A stretch of 55,299 nucleotides of DNA from Paracoccaceae bacterium (lineage in GTDB: Bacteria; Pseudomonadota; Alphaproteobacteria; Rhodobacterales; Rhodobacteraceae). Location: positions 1 through 55,299 of the forward strand of contig JAGQRV010000024.1 of NCBI GenBank assembly GCA_020425125.1, written 5' to 3'. How positions within the stretch are numbered: position 1 is the first letter of the stretch; each line of letters begins with the position of its first letter. The notes under the pieces are model-generated. The model made no database searches. It was not told the DNA's origin and was given only the letters and a program-made list of their open reading frames with translations. This document shows positions 1 through 8,102 of this stretch, piece after piece. The position numbers and the translations under genes were made by a program.

Positions 1-327
1 ATGACCCAGAACAATCTCGGCAACGCGCTTCGGACCCTCGGCCAGCGCGAGACCGGCACCGCCCGGCTCGAGGAGGCCGTCGACGCCTATCGTGCCGCGC
101 TCCAGGAACGCACCCGCGACCGCGTGCCGTTTCTCTGGGCGCAGACCCGCGAGAATATGGCGCTGGCCCATCGGGCGATCTTCGAGAGGACCGGCGATCC
201 GGCGGACCTCGACGCGGCGCGGCGCGCCGTGGCCCAGGCGCTCGAAATCTACGAGGAGGCCGGCGCCGGGTTCTACATCGAGAAGGCCACCCGCCTGCGC
301 GAGGACCTCGACCAACTGGCCCCCTGA
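1..327 (+). CDS. TPR-repeat protein, C-terminal part (5' end outside window)
   Basis: Only the last 108 codons are visible. The frame is open from the first base, so the ATG at position 1 is probably an internal methionine and not the start. The visible part has TPR-like helices, with NNLGNAL at residues 4-10, LEEAVDAYRAAL at 23-34 and a final repeat around LDAARRAVAQALEIYEEA. This repeat type is typical of long tetratricopeptide proteins in roseobacters, which act as protein-protein interaction scaffolds. Nothing here shows what sits N-terminal (for example a CHAT or signalling domain), so no specific role is assigned. An inverted repeat overlaps the stop codon. Confidence 0.7.
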   Translation: MTQNNLGNALRTLGQRETGTARLEEAVDAYRAALQERTRDRVPFLWAQTRENMALAHRAIFERTGDPADLDAARRAVAQALEIYEEAGAGFYIEKATRLREDLDQLAP

Positions 328-341
328 CAGGTCCCTGTCAG
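324..341. terminator. Inverted repeat at end of TPR gene
   Basis: CTGACAGG and CCTGTCAG form a perfect 8-bp stem with a 2-nt spacer (or 7 bp with a 4-nt loop), overlapping the TGA stop at 325-327. No T tract follows, so it may be a weak or Rho-assisted terminator or an mRNA 3'-end hairpin. Confidence 0.4.
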
Positions 342-471
342 TGCCGCGGTCAGTCCGACAAAAGTCCGATGCTTTTCCGATGCTTTTCCGATCGGTTTCG
401 GGGCCGTCCTTGACCCCCCGGCGCAAATGCTGTCAGGTCCGGCCAGATTCATTCCACGGAGGCACTCGCGC

Positions 472-717
472 ATGGCCCAGCGGCTCCACCTCGTCTTCGG
501 CGGCGAACTGGTGAACCCCACGAAGACGGTGTTCAAGGACGTGGACAAGATCGACATCGTCGGCATGTTCCCCGACTACAAGACCGCCTACGACGCCTGG
601 AAGGCGGCTGCGCAGCGCACCGTGGACGACGCCCATACGCGCTATTTCATCGCGCATATTCATAGGCTTAGGGACGAATCCAAGGCCGGGTCGCCGACCG
701 AGGAACTGGGCGAGTAA
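472..717 (+). CDS. DUF4170 domain protein
   Basis: An 81-residue cytosolic protein starting MAQRLHLVFGGEL. It matches the small alphaproteobacterial DUF4170 family by its opening 'LHLVFGGEL..P' and by the 'YKTAYDAWKAAAQRTVDDAHTRYFI' stretch across residues 38-62. The function of the family is unknown. The ATG at 472 is preferred over an upstream ATG at 427 because an ACGGAGG ribosome-binding site lies at 456-462 with good spacing, and the upstream extension has no family-like content. It lies 21 bp before waaA on the same strand and may be co-transcribed with the Kdo/lipid A genes. Confidence 0.8.
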   Translation: MAQRLHLVFGGELVNPTKTVFKDVDKIDIVGMFPDYKTAYDAWKAAAQRTVDDAHTRYFIAHIHRLRDESKAGSPTEELGE

Positions 718-738
718 GCCCGTCCGGCCGCGCCCCCC

Positions 739-2031
739 GTGACCGCCTCGCCCGCGCTTTCGCTCTATCTCGCGCTCAGTGCGCGCGGCGCAGGTTACGG
801 CCGGCGGGTGCTGAAGAAACGCCTCGAGGCCGGCCGCGAGGACCCCGAACGGATCGGCGAGCGCGAGGGCATCGCCGGCCTGCCCCGCCCGGACGGGCGG
901 CTGATCTGGTTCCACGCCGCATCTGTCGGAGAATCGCTTTCTTTACTTGAGGTTATCCGCCGCCTCGGCGAGCACGACACGGGCCTCAACTTCCTCGTCA
1001 CCACGGGTACGGTCAGCTCCGCCGGCATCCTCGCCGCCCGCCTCCCCGAGCGCTGCCAGCACCAGTTCGTCCCCCTCGACATCCGCCCCTTCGTGCGCAG
1101 CTTCCTCGACCACTGGCGCCCGGACCTCGCGGTCTGGACCGAGAGCGAGCTTTGGCCGGCGCTGATCCTGGAAACCCGCGACCGCGGCGTTCCGGTGCTG
1201 CTGATCAACGCCCGCCTGTCCGAACGAAGCGCCCGGCGCTGGCGCTGGCTGCCCGGCGCGGCGCGGCGGATCCTCGCGGCATTCCGGGCGGTTCAGGCGC
1301 AGGACGACGTGACCGCCGCCGCCCTTCGCAAGCTCGGCCTGCCCGCCGACCGTCTCGCCGTGACCGGCACGCTCAAGGAAGGCATGCCGCCGCTGCCCTG
1401 CAACGAGACCGAGCGGGTGCGGCTGGTCCGGCGCCTGGCCGACAGGCCGATCTGGGCCGCCACCTCCACCCATCCGGGCGAGGATGCCGTCGTGGCGTCG
1501 GCCCACGCCGCGGCCGCGCGATCCGTCCTGCGTCTCATGCTGATCCTGGTGCCGCGCCATCCCGAACGCGGCAGCGAGATTGCGGCCGAATTGCGCGGCA
1601 TGGGACTGAGCGTGGCACAACGCTCGGCCGGGGAGGATCCGCAATCCGACACCGCCATCTATCTGGCGGACACTCTGGGCGAACTTGGTCTCTGGTACCG
1701 GCTGGCGCCGGTCAGCTTCGTCGGCGGATCGCTGGTGGACAAGGGCGGGCACAATCCGTTCGAGCCTGCCGCGCTGGGGTCGGCGATCATCCACGGGCCG
1801 CACGTGCGCAACTTCGCCGACATCTATGCCCGTCTCGACGCCGCCGGGGCGGCTCGGACGGTACGCAATGCCGATGGCTTGGCGCTGGCCGTCACGGACC
1901 TGTCCCGGCCCGACCGGCGTGCACCGATGGCCTATGCCGCCTGGGAGCTGTGTTCGAGCGGCGCAGATGCGACGGACAAGGCCCTGGCCCTGATTCTGGA
2001 CCACCTGCCAGCCGCAGCCGGCTCCGGCTGA
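739..2031 (+). CDS. waaA: 3-deoxy-D-manno-octulosonic acid (Kdo) transferase
   Basis: A 430-residue protein of normal length for KdtA/WaaA, the GT30 enzyme that moves Kdo from CMP-Kdo to the lipid A precursor at the inner face of the cytoplasmic membrane. Visible hallmarks are WFHAASVGE near residue 55, [10 protein letters not shown] near 80, [25 protein letters not shown] and the C-terminal [12 protein letters not shown] box that binds the nucleotide sugar. The start is a GTG at 739. The TGA stop overlaps the ATG of lpxK by one base (TGATG), indicating translational coupling. A hydrophobic N-terminal segment ([11 protein letters not shown]) fits the usual membrane anchor. Confidence 0.95.
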   Translation: MTASPALSLYLALSARGAGYGRRVLKKRLEAGREDPERIGEREGIAGLPRPDGRLIWFHAASVGESLSLLEVIRRLGEHDTGLNFLVTTGTVSSAGILAARLPERCQHQFVPLDIRPFVRSFLDHWRPDLAVWTESELWPALILETRDRGVPVLLINARLSERSARRWRWLPGAARRILAAFRAVQAQDDVTAAALRKLGLPADRLAVTGTLKEGMPPLPCNETERVRLVRRLADRPIWAATSTHPGEDAVVASAHAAAARSVLRLMLILVPRHPERGSEIAAELRGMGLSVAQRSAGEDPQSDTAIYLADTLGELGLWYRLAPVSFVGGSLVDKGGHNPFEPAALGSAIIHGPHVRNFADIYARLDAAGAARTVRNADGLALAVTDLSRPDRRAPMAYAAWELCSSGADATDKALALILDHLPAAAGSG

Positions 2032-3023
2032 TGCAGCCGCCGGGTTTCTGGTACGCATCTCCCGACCAGCCGGGTCTCGCGGCGCGGCTGATCGCGCCGC
2101 TCGGCGCGCTCTATGCCGGCGCCACGGCGCGCCGCCTTGCCATGGTAACGCCCTATCGCGCCAGGGTGCCGGTGATCTGCGCCGGAAACCTGAATGCCGG
2201 CGGCACCGGGAAAACGCCGACGGTGATAGCGCTCTTGGACCTGCTTCGCGACCGCGGCGTCGACGCGATGGTGGTGACGCGCGGACATGGCGGCAGCATG
2301 CGGGGGCCGGACATGGTCGACCCCCGGCGCCAATCCGCTGCCGAAACCGGGGACGAGCCACTGCTGCTCGCGGCCTTTGCAAAGGTCATCGTCGCCCGTG
2401 ACCGGGCGGCGGGCGTGCGGGCAGCCGAACAGTCCGGCGCGCAGGCCGTCGTTCTGGACGACGGCTTCCAGAATCCGTCGGTTGCCAAAGACATTTCGAT
2501 CGTCGTGGTCGACGCGGCCACCGGTTTCGGCAATGGCCGGGTACTGCCTGCGGGCCCGCTTCGCGAGCCCGTGCCCATCGGGCTGGCCCGGGCCGATATG
2601 CTCCTCAGCATCGGCGAGCCCGAGGATCAGCGGACGTTCGACCGGCTTTGGGCCAACCGGATCACCGTCCCGAGGCTGACCGGACGGCTCGCTCCGCTGC
2701 AGACCGGCATGGACTGGGCGGGTCTGCGGGCGCTGGCCTTTGCCGGCATCGGCCGGCCCGAGAAATTCTTCCGGACCCTGCGCATGGTCGGCGCCGATGT
2801 CGTGGAGGCAGTGTCGCTGTCCGATCACCAGCCATTCACGCCTGCTCTGCTGACCCGACTTGAATCCGACGCGCAGGCGCGACGGCTTCAGCTCGTCACC
2901 ACGGAGAAAGACGCAGTCCGTCTGCCGCCGTCCTTCCGGCTCAAGGTTCTCACCCTGCCGGTCCGGCTGACCTTAGACGATGTCGCGCCGCTCGATGCGG
3001 CGCTCGACCGGATCCTTGGCTGA
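2031..3023 (+). CDS. lpxK: Tetraacyldisaccharide 4'-kinase
   Basis: A 330-residue LpxK, which phosphorylates the 4' position of the lipid A disaccharide using ATP at the membrane. The P-loop is GGTGKTP near residue 57, preceded by the typical [16 protein letters not shown] context. VLDDGFQNP near residue 140 is the family's acidic motif. The N-terminal MQPPGFWY leads into a membrane-associated helix. The start ATG overlaps the waaA stop, so both are probably made from one message. Only six bases separate its stop from the stop of the convergent DsbA-like gene, with no obvious intrinsic terminator between them. Confidence 0.95.
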   Translation: MQPPGFWYASPDQPGLAARLIAPLGALYAGATARRLAMVTPYRARVPVICAGNLNAGGTGKTPTVIALLDLLRDRGVDAMVVTRGHGGSMRGPDMVDPRRQSAAETGDEPLLLAAFAKVIVARDRAAGVRAAEQSGAQAVVLDDGFQNPSVAKDISIVVVDAATGFGNGRVLPAGPLREPVPIGLARADMLLSIGEPEDQRTFDRLWANRITVPRLTGRLAPLQTGMDWAGLRALAFAGIGRPEKFFRTLRMVGADVVEAVSLSDHQPFTPALLTRLESDAQARRLQLVTTEKDAVRLPPSFRLKVLTLPVRLTLDDVAPLDAALDRILG

Positions 3024-3029
3024 CGCGGT

Positions 3030-3668
3030 TCAGCCGTCCTGGCCCAGCTTTGCGTCGAGTGCCTGGGAGAATTCGTCGTAGGACATGTTGGAATGCTTGT
3101 CGCCGTCGATCAGGAATGTCGGCGTCGCGTCAATCCCGTCCTTCGCCCGGTTCTCGTTGTACCAGGCGACCAGAGTCTCGGCTGTCTTCGCGTCGCTCAG
3201 GCAGGCATTCACCTGGTCGTCGGTCAGGCCGGCACTGCGGCCGATCCGCCGCAGGTTGTCCGCGATCTGCGTCGGGTCCTCGCCCTTGAGCCACTCGCGC
3301 TGATCCCGGAACAGCATTTCGCCGATCCCGAAGAACCGCATCTCGCCGCCGCACCGCGCCACCATGGAGGCCCAGAGGCCGTAGCGGTCGAAGTAGACCT
3401 CCCGCAGGATGAAGCGCACCTTGCCGGTATCGACGTAGTTCTTCTTCAACTCGGGGAAGACATCCGCCTCGAACTTCGCGCAATGGGGACAGGTGAACGA
3501 GGCATATTCGATCACCGTGACCGGAGCATCCGGGTTGCCGATCGCCATGTCTTCCACACTCGACGTGTCGACCTGCGCATCTTCGGCTGCAGCGGTCTGC
3601 GGTCCGAACGGCCCGAACAGCGCGGCCAGAACCACCGCCACACCCGCCCATCGCGAGAAATGCATCAT
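3030..3668 (-). CDS. DsbA-family periplasmic thiol:disulfide oxidoreductase
   Basis: A 212-residue secreted thioredoxin-fold protein. The start at 3668 is chosen because GAGGAG sits just upstream and the protein then opens with a clean signal peptide (MMHFSRWAGVAVVLAAL, cleavage likely after TAAAE). The active site is CPHC in YASFTCPHCAKFE near residue 60. The cis-proline loop ATPTFLIDG is near residue 185. The family oxidises or isomerises cysteines of exported proteins. In roseobacters it commonly follows mutY and a DUF721 gene, as it does here, and it lies 10 bp downstream of the DUF721 stop. It resembles the DsbA/BdbD (thioredoxin_4) type more than classical E. coli DsbA. Confidence 0.9.
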   Translation of the reverse strand: MMHFSRWAGVAVVLAALFGPFGPQTAAAEDAQVDTSSVEDMAIGNPDAPVTVIEYASFTCPHCAKFEADVFPELKKNYVDTGKVRFILREVYFDRYGLWASMVARCGGEMRFFGIGEMLFRDQREWLKGEDPTQIADNLRRIGRSAGLTDDQVNACLSDAKTAETLVAWYNENRAKDGIDATPTFLIDGDKHSNMSYDEFSQALDAKLGQDG

Positions 3669-3678
3669 GTCAGTCTCC

Positions 3679-4209
3679 TCAACCCTTCTTGCCCGCCAGA
3701 ATCCGGGCGCCCAAACCGGCCAGCGCCGCGCGCAGGGCCGGATCGCGGACCCCGTCCGTGGCCGCTTCCGCCGCGTCCTCGGCTTCCTTGCCGGGAAGCC
3801 TGGGGTCATCCGGCGCTGCTCCGTGACCAAAAGACGCCGCTTCCTCAGCGAAGCTGGCGGACGCCGTCTGGGTGATCCGGATCTGGCCGATGGCGTGGTA
3901 GCCGTAGCAGGCGTTGACGCGCTCCCGGATCGCCGGCAATTGGGCCTGCAGGATCGGCCCCGCCGCGCCTCGCGCCAGAAGCGTGAGCGTGGCCCCGAGG
4001 CCGGCGCGGCCGAAGCCGACCTTGACCGGCCGGCAGAGCCGCGCGATGTCCTCGCCAACCACTTCTGGCCAATGCGTCAGCAGGCGGCTGACCGCGAATC
4101 CGCGCGCCTCACCGGCCTTTCGGATCTGCGGCTGCACGAGACCTCCGGCCAGCGCGAAGCCGCGGCCGCGCCTCGGCCTGCCGTTCCGTTCCGATGATTT
4201 CTGTGCCAT
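3679..4209 (-). CDS. DUF721 (DciA-family) protein
   Basis: A 176-residue basic protein. The core GFAVSRLLTHWPEVVGEDIARLCRP near residue 40 is the DUF721 signature, followed by LTLLARGAAGPILQAQLPAIRERVNACYG. DUF721 includes DciA, the ancestral loader/operator of replicative helicase DnaB in bacteria without DnaC/DnaI. A DciA role is therefore likely but not proven for this copy. The start at 4209 (MAQKSSERNG) is preferred. A longer frame reaches upstream to 4389 but would run into the divergent mutY. It pairs with the DsbA-like gene downstream, an arrangement conserved in related genomes. Confidence 0.8.
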   Translation of the reverse strand: MAQKSSERNGRPRRGRGFALAGGLVQPQIRKAGEARGFAVSRLLTHWPEVVGEDIARLCRPVKVGFGRAGLGATLTLLARGAAGPILQAQLPAIRERVNACYGYHAIGQIRITQTASASFAEEAASFGHGAAPDDPRLPGKEAEDAAEAATDGVRDPALRAALAGLGARILAGKKG

Positions 4210-4289
4210 CACGCCCCGTCGGTCCTGCGGGCTCACTTTACCCATGGCGGGGGCATGGACCAGCGCTTTGTGCGAGGGGGGTTTGACAC

Positions 4290-5354
4290 TTGCGTGAACC
4301 TGCGCGGGAAATTCTCGACTGGTATGACCGGCATGCGCGGGTCCTGCCGTGGCGGGTTCCGCCCGGATCGGAACAGACACCCGACCCATACCGCGTCTGG
4401 CTTTCCGAAGTGATGCTGCAACAGACGACCGTTGCCGCGGTGAAGGACTATTTCCGGACGTTCACAGAGCGGTGGCCACGGGTCCAGGATTTGGCCGAGG
4501 CACCGGATGCCGAGGTGATGGCGGCCTGGGCGGGGCTCGGCTATTATGCGCGGGCGCGCAACCTGCTGCGCTGCGCCCGTGTGGTGGCGCGGGATCTGGG
4601 CGGGGTCTTCCCCGACAACCGCGAGGCGCTGAGCCGTCTCCCGGGTATCGGCCCGTATACCTCCGCCGCCATCGCCGCGATCGCCTTCGACCGATCCGAG
4701 ACCGTGGTGGACGGAAATGTGGAGCGTGTGATGGCCCGTCTCTTCGCGGTAGAGACGCCGCTTCCGGCTGCGAAGGGGCGGCTGCGCGTCCATGCGGCGG
4801 AACTGACGCCGACGGCGCGGCCCGGAGACTATGCGCAGGGCGTGATGGACCTCGGAGCGACGGTCTGTACTCCCCGGCGTCCGGCCTGCGCACTCTGCCC
4901 GTGGAACGATCGGTGCCTGGCTCGCCGTTTGGGCATGGAGGCCGAACTGCCCCGCCGGTCCGCACGCAAGGCGAAGCCGGTGCGGTTCGGCCATGTCTAT
5001 GTCGCGCGCCGCGAGGACGGCGCCTGGCTGCTGGAGAAGCGGCCCGCGCAGGGGCTTCTCGGCGGGATGCTGGGCTGGCCCGGCAGCGACTGGTGCGAGA
5101 CTCTGCCCGAGGCCAGACCGCCCGCATCCGGAGGCTGGCAGCGTCTCGACGGCGAAGTGCGCCACACCTTCACCCATTTCCAACTGAGGTTGACGGTCTG
5201 GGCCGCCGACCTGGCGCAAAACTTCATGGCACCGCACGGCAGCTTCCATGCGGCTGCAGCGTTCCGGGCCGATAATTTGCCGACACTCATGCGGAAGGTC
5301 CACCAGATCGCCGAAGACTGGTTTGACCATCGGAATGAGGAACGGCCGGGCTAG
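4290..5354 (+). CDS. mutY: A/G-specific adenine glycosylase
   Basis: A 354-residue MutY, the base-excision enzyme that removes adenine opposite 8-oxoguanine. It has the helix-hairpin-helix LPGIGPYTSAAI near residue 120, the catalytic aspartate in VVDGNVERV near 141, and the [4Fe-4S] ligands in a C-X6-C-X2-C-X5-C pattern (CTPRRPACALCPWNDRC, about 195-211). A NUDIX-like 8-oxoG-recognition domain follows (VARREDGAWLLEKRP). The start is a TTG at 4290 with a GAGGGGG ribosome-binding site just upstream. It is divergent from the DUF721 gene. Its TAG stop lies inside a large palindrome. Confidence 0.95.
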   Translation: MREPAREILDWYDRHARVLPWRVPPGSEQTPDPYRVWLSEVMLQQTTVAAVKDYFRTFTERWPRVQDLAEAPDAEVMAAWAGLGYYARARNLLRCARVVARDLGGVFPDNREALSRLPGIGPYTSAAIAAIAFDRSETVVDGNVERVMARLFAVETPLPAAKGRLRVHAAELTPTARPGDYAQGVMDLGATVCTPRRPACALCPWNDRCLARRLGMEAELPRRSARKAKPVRFGHVYVARREDGAWLLEKRPAQGLLGGMLGWPGSDWCETLPEARPPASGGWQRLDGEVRHTFTHFQLRLTVWAADLAQNFMAPHGSFHAAAAFRADNLPTLMRKVHQIAEDWFDHRNEERPG

Positions 5355-5363
5355 CCCGGCCGT
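5342..5363. terminator. 22-bp perfect palindrome over the mutY stop
   Basis: Bases 5342-5363 read the same on both strands (core CCGGGCTAGCCCGG) and enclose the mutY TAG at 5352-5354. It lies between the convergent mutY and FAD-oxidoreductase genes, so a bidirectional terminator hairpin is the simplest reading. No clear T tract flanks it. Confidence 0.55.
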
Positions 5364-5412
5364 CTATGCTTGGACAGTTCCTGCGTGCGACCCGATCCGG
5401 GGCCGCCGCAAT

Positions 5413-6903
5413 TCATGCCGCGATGACAGACGGACGCGACGACGCCTTCGACGAGTCGCTATCCTTCTTTACCTGGAACTCTTCATGGTAGGAGCGCTCC
5501 ACGTTCACCGACCAAAGGTCGTGCTTCGCGCCCAAGATGTTGCGCGCGGCGAACATCGCCGAGAGCATCGAATGATCCTGGTTGTTGTAGCGATGCAGCC
5601 CGTTCCGGCCCACGGTCTGGAAGTTGTCGAGGGTCTCGATCCAGCCCTTGATGACCGTCAGCGCCTCCTGGTACTCGCCGTCATAGACCGGATAGGCCTT
5701 GGGCTGACGGATGATCGCAGCGTCGACCACATGCTCGTGGGTCGACAGGCCAAGTTCTTCGAGTTCCTGGCCCGCGAGCTCGCGCAATTCCGCGTCCGTC
5801 GAGTTCCAGAGCCCGTCTCCCTTCTGGCAGAAATATTCCATGCCGATGGAGGCGGTGTTCGGGTCCGGCACCATTTCCGGCGACCAGGCGCTGAAGTTCT
5901 GGATCCGGCCCACCTTGACCTGCGGGCTATGGATGTAGATCCAGTTGTCCGGAAACGGATCGGCCTGATCGAGCACAAGAGTCACGATGAGGAAATCCCG
6001 GTATTTCAGCTTGTTGGCCGCTTCGACCACCTCCGGCGGCGGCGGCGGGTCGAAGGCATGGATCAGGTCGCGCAGCGCCATCGAGTTGATGAAGTGCTCG
6101 CCCTCGACACGCTCGGTGCCCAGATCCTCGCCGGCCTCGCTCCAGCGCCGTACATCGACCGCGGTCACGTGGTTGCCGTCGCGATAGACCTTGGTCACCT
6201 CCGACCGCATCTGAACGTCGCCGCCATTCTGGTCGATCAGATCCTGGGTCTTTTCCCACATCATGCCGGGGCCGAGACGCGGATACTGGAACTCCTCGAT
6301 GAGGCTGGTGGTATCGTTCGCGCCCGAGATCGCATTCCAGATCGCCTTGAACAGCGAGAGGTTCTTGATCCGCTGGGCGGCCCAGTCGGCCCGGATCTCC
6401 TTGGGGTTGATTCCCCACACCTTCTCGGTGTAGCTACGGAAGAAATGCATGTAGAGGCGCCCGCCGAAGCGGTTGATCACCCACTCCTCGAAGCTCTCCT
6501 CGTTCTTGTAGGGACGCACCTGCCACTTGAGATAGCTGACGATGATGCGCATCGACTCGTAGGCGCCAATATTGGTCAGTGCGTTGAAAATCTTGAGGGG
6601 ATAGTCGAAGTACCGGCCGCGGTAGTAGATCCGGCTCTGACGCGGACGGGTGATGAAATCATCGCCCAGAACCTCTTGCCACATCTCCTCGACTTCGGGA
6701 ACTTTGGTGAAGAAGCGGTGCCCCCCGATGTCGAAGCGGTATCCCTTGTGAGACTCGGTCCGTGCAATACCACCGACGAGCGACGACCCTTCGAACACCA
6801 CAGGCTTGTAAGCATCGCTACGCTTCTGCAACTCGTAGGCAGCGGTGAGCCCCGCGGGGCCACCTCCAATAACGACCACGGTCGACTGAGACGATTTATC
6901 CAT
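5413..6903 (-). CDS. FAD-dependent oxidoreductase, protoporphyrinogen-oxidase/UDP-galactopyranose-mutase-like
   Basis: A 496-residue flavoprotein. VVVIGGGPAGLTAAYEL at residues 9-25 is the dinucleotide-binding fold, VVFEGSSLVGGIART follows, and FDIGGHRFFTK near 57 is typical of the amine-oxidase/UGM-like group. The C-terminal flavin-contact region reads FQTVGRNGLHRYNNQDHSM. Members of this group sit in polysaccharide loci and are often annotated as protoporphyrinogen oxidase or UDP-galactopyranose mutase-like. The substrate here is unknown, but the glycan neighbourhood favours a sugar or lipid-linked sugar over a porphyrin. A second, diverged relative lies at 17410-18879. It may be expressed from its own promoter, given the 278-bp gap upstream. 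Confidence 0.8.
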   Translation of the reverse strand: MDKSSQSTVVVIGGGPAGLTAAYELQKRSDAYKPVVFEGSSLVGGIARTESHKGYRFDIGGHRFFTKVPEVEEMWQEVLGDDFITRPRQSRIYYRGRYFDYPLKIFNALTNIGAYESMRIIVSYLKWQVRPYKNEESFEEWVINRFGGRLYMHFFRSYTEKVWGINPKEIRADWAAQRIKNLSLFKAIWNAISGANDTTSLIEEFQYPRLGPGMMWEKTQDLIDQNGGDVQMRSEVTKVYRDGNHVTAVDVRRWSEAGEDLGTERVEGEHFINSMALRDLIHAFDPPPPPEVVEAANKLKYRDFLIVTLVLDQADPFPDNWIYIHSPQVKVGRIQNFSAWSPEMVPDPNTASIGMEYFCQKGDGLWNSTDAELRELAGQELEELGLSTHEHVVDAAIIRQPKAYPVYDGEYQEALTVIKGWIETLDNFQTVGRNGLHRYNNQDHSMLSAMFAARNILGAKHDLWSVNVERSYHEEFQVKKDSDSSKASSRPSVIAA

Positions 6904-6948
6904 GATGATTTCCGGCTACCCCAAAAAAAGAAACCTGCACGGTCACAT

Positions 6949-6954
6949 ATTATA
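6949..6954 (-). promoter_or_regulatory. Possible -10 box for the FAD oxidoreductase
   Basis: On the minus strand the hexamer TATAAT lies 46 bases before the start at 6903, inside an AT-rich patch unusual for this GC-rich window. No convincing -35 hexamer is seen at 17-18 bp; a TTGCCT lies about 21 bp upstream. The rest of the gap 6904-7181 shows no gene. Confidence 0.3.
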
Positions 6955-7181
6955 GATGTCCCGACGGAGACCTATAGGCAAATGTGCGCGCCGGTTAATG
7001 AAAGCCTAACTTCCTGAATCGCAGTAGAATTCCTGCAACAGGTCCATAAGAGGAACTCCCGTGTGGGTTGTAACGCCATGAAACCGCTCAAGTTTTGCAC
7101 GAATCATCCTTCCTCTTACCCGATAGGAGCTTACGACAGAATCGCCGATAGGTCATTGCCGAAGCATATGACGAGGCCCGC

Positions 7182-8102
7182 ATGACGCGTCTTCCCGACT
7201 TTCTGATCATTGGTGCTGCTCGTGCAGGCACAACTGCGTTGCACTCCTACCTGCGGCAGGCCCCGGATGTCTTCATGCCGGACGCCAAGGAGCCGAACTT
7301 CTTCGCCTATGAGGGGCAAACGCTGGCGGTCAAGGGCCCCGGCGCGGGGTTCATCAACAACTCGCTGACCCGTCTCGAAGACTACGCGGCGCTCTTCGCC
7401 GGCGCGCCTGACGGCGCCATCTGCGGCGAGGCGTCGCCTCTCTACCTTTACGAGCCGACGGCTCCCGGCAACATCCACCGTCACATTCCCGACGCGCGGC
7501 TGGTCGCCATTCTGCGCAACCCGGTCGAGCAGGCGTTCTCGCATTTCCTCTATGCAAGTCGTCTCAGCGTCGAGACGCTGGACAGCTTCACCGACGCGCT
7601 CGGGCGCGAGGCCGAACGCCGCGCCCAGGGTTGGCAGCCGTTGTTCGGCTATTCCGCGTTCCCGCGCTACGGAGAGCAGCTTGCCCGCTACTTCGCGCTC
7701 TTCCCGCGCGAGCAGTTCCTGATTCGCACCTATGACGAGTTCGAACAATCGCCCGAGTCCGTAGTCACCGACATCCTCGCCTTTATCGGCGCCGATGCCC
7801 GGTTCGTCCCCGACATGTCGCAGCGACTCAACGCGGGTGCGGTGCCCAAGAGCCGGATCATTCAGGACTTCCTGATGAAGCCGAATCCGGTGACCGGTGC
7901 CGTTGGCCTGGTCGTGCCGGAGCGGACCCGGAGGCGGATCCGCGACTGGCTGGCGAAATTCAATGAAACTTCGGGGACATCCATGCCGCCAGCCGCCCGC
8001 GCAATCCTGCATGAGCGGCTGGACGAGGATATCCGTCGGCTCGAAGACCTTATCGGACGTGATCTGAGCGCCTGGCGGCGCCCGGAGACAGTCAGATCTT
8101 GA
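7182..8102 (+). CDS. Sulfotransferase-domain protein
   Basis: A 306-residue soluble sulfotransferase. The PAPS-binding 5' loop is FLIIGAARAGTTALHSYL at residues 6-23, and the 3'-phosphate loop is LRNPVEQAFSHF near residue 110. KEPNFFAYEG near residue 42 is shared with heparan-sulfate-type and bacterial carbohydrate sulfotransferases. It would move sulfate from PAPS to a hydroxyl or amine, probably on a sugar of the glycan encoded around it. The last 11 bases overlap the end of the convergent nucleotide-sugar dehydrogenase. The acceptor is not predictable from sequence. Confidence 0.85.
   Translation: MTRLPDFLIIGAARAGTTALHSYLRQAPDVFMPDAKEPNFFAYEGQTLAVKGPGAGFINNSLTRLEDYAALFAGAPDGAICGEASPLYLYEPTAPGNIHRHIPDARLVAILRNPVEQAFSHFLYASRLSVETLDSFTDALGREAERRAQGWQPLFGYSAFPRYGEQLARYFALFPREQFLIRTYDEFEQSPESVVTDILAFIGADARFVPDMSQRLNAGAVPKSRIIQDFLMKPNPVTGAVGLVVPERTRRRIRDWLAKFNETSGTSMPPAARAILHERLDEDIRRLEDLIGRDLSAWRRPETVRS

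Noticed and set aside
361-395. Short direct repeat TCCGATGCTTT in the gap after the TPR gene
   Set aside because: Two copies of about ten bases only; too short to assign a function and possibly chance.
943-2382. Minus-strand open frame of 479 codons over waaA/lpxK
   Set aside because: It is Arg/Gly/Pro-rich, typical of antisense reading of GC-rich genes, and covers two well-supported plus-strand genes.
5248-7017. Plus-strand open frame of 589 codons
   Set aside because: It runs antisense to the FAD oxidoreductase at 5413-6903 and shows no family motif.
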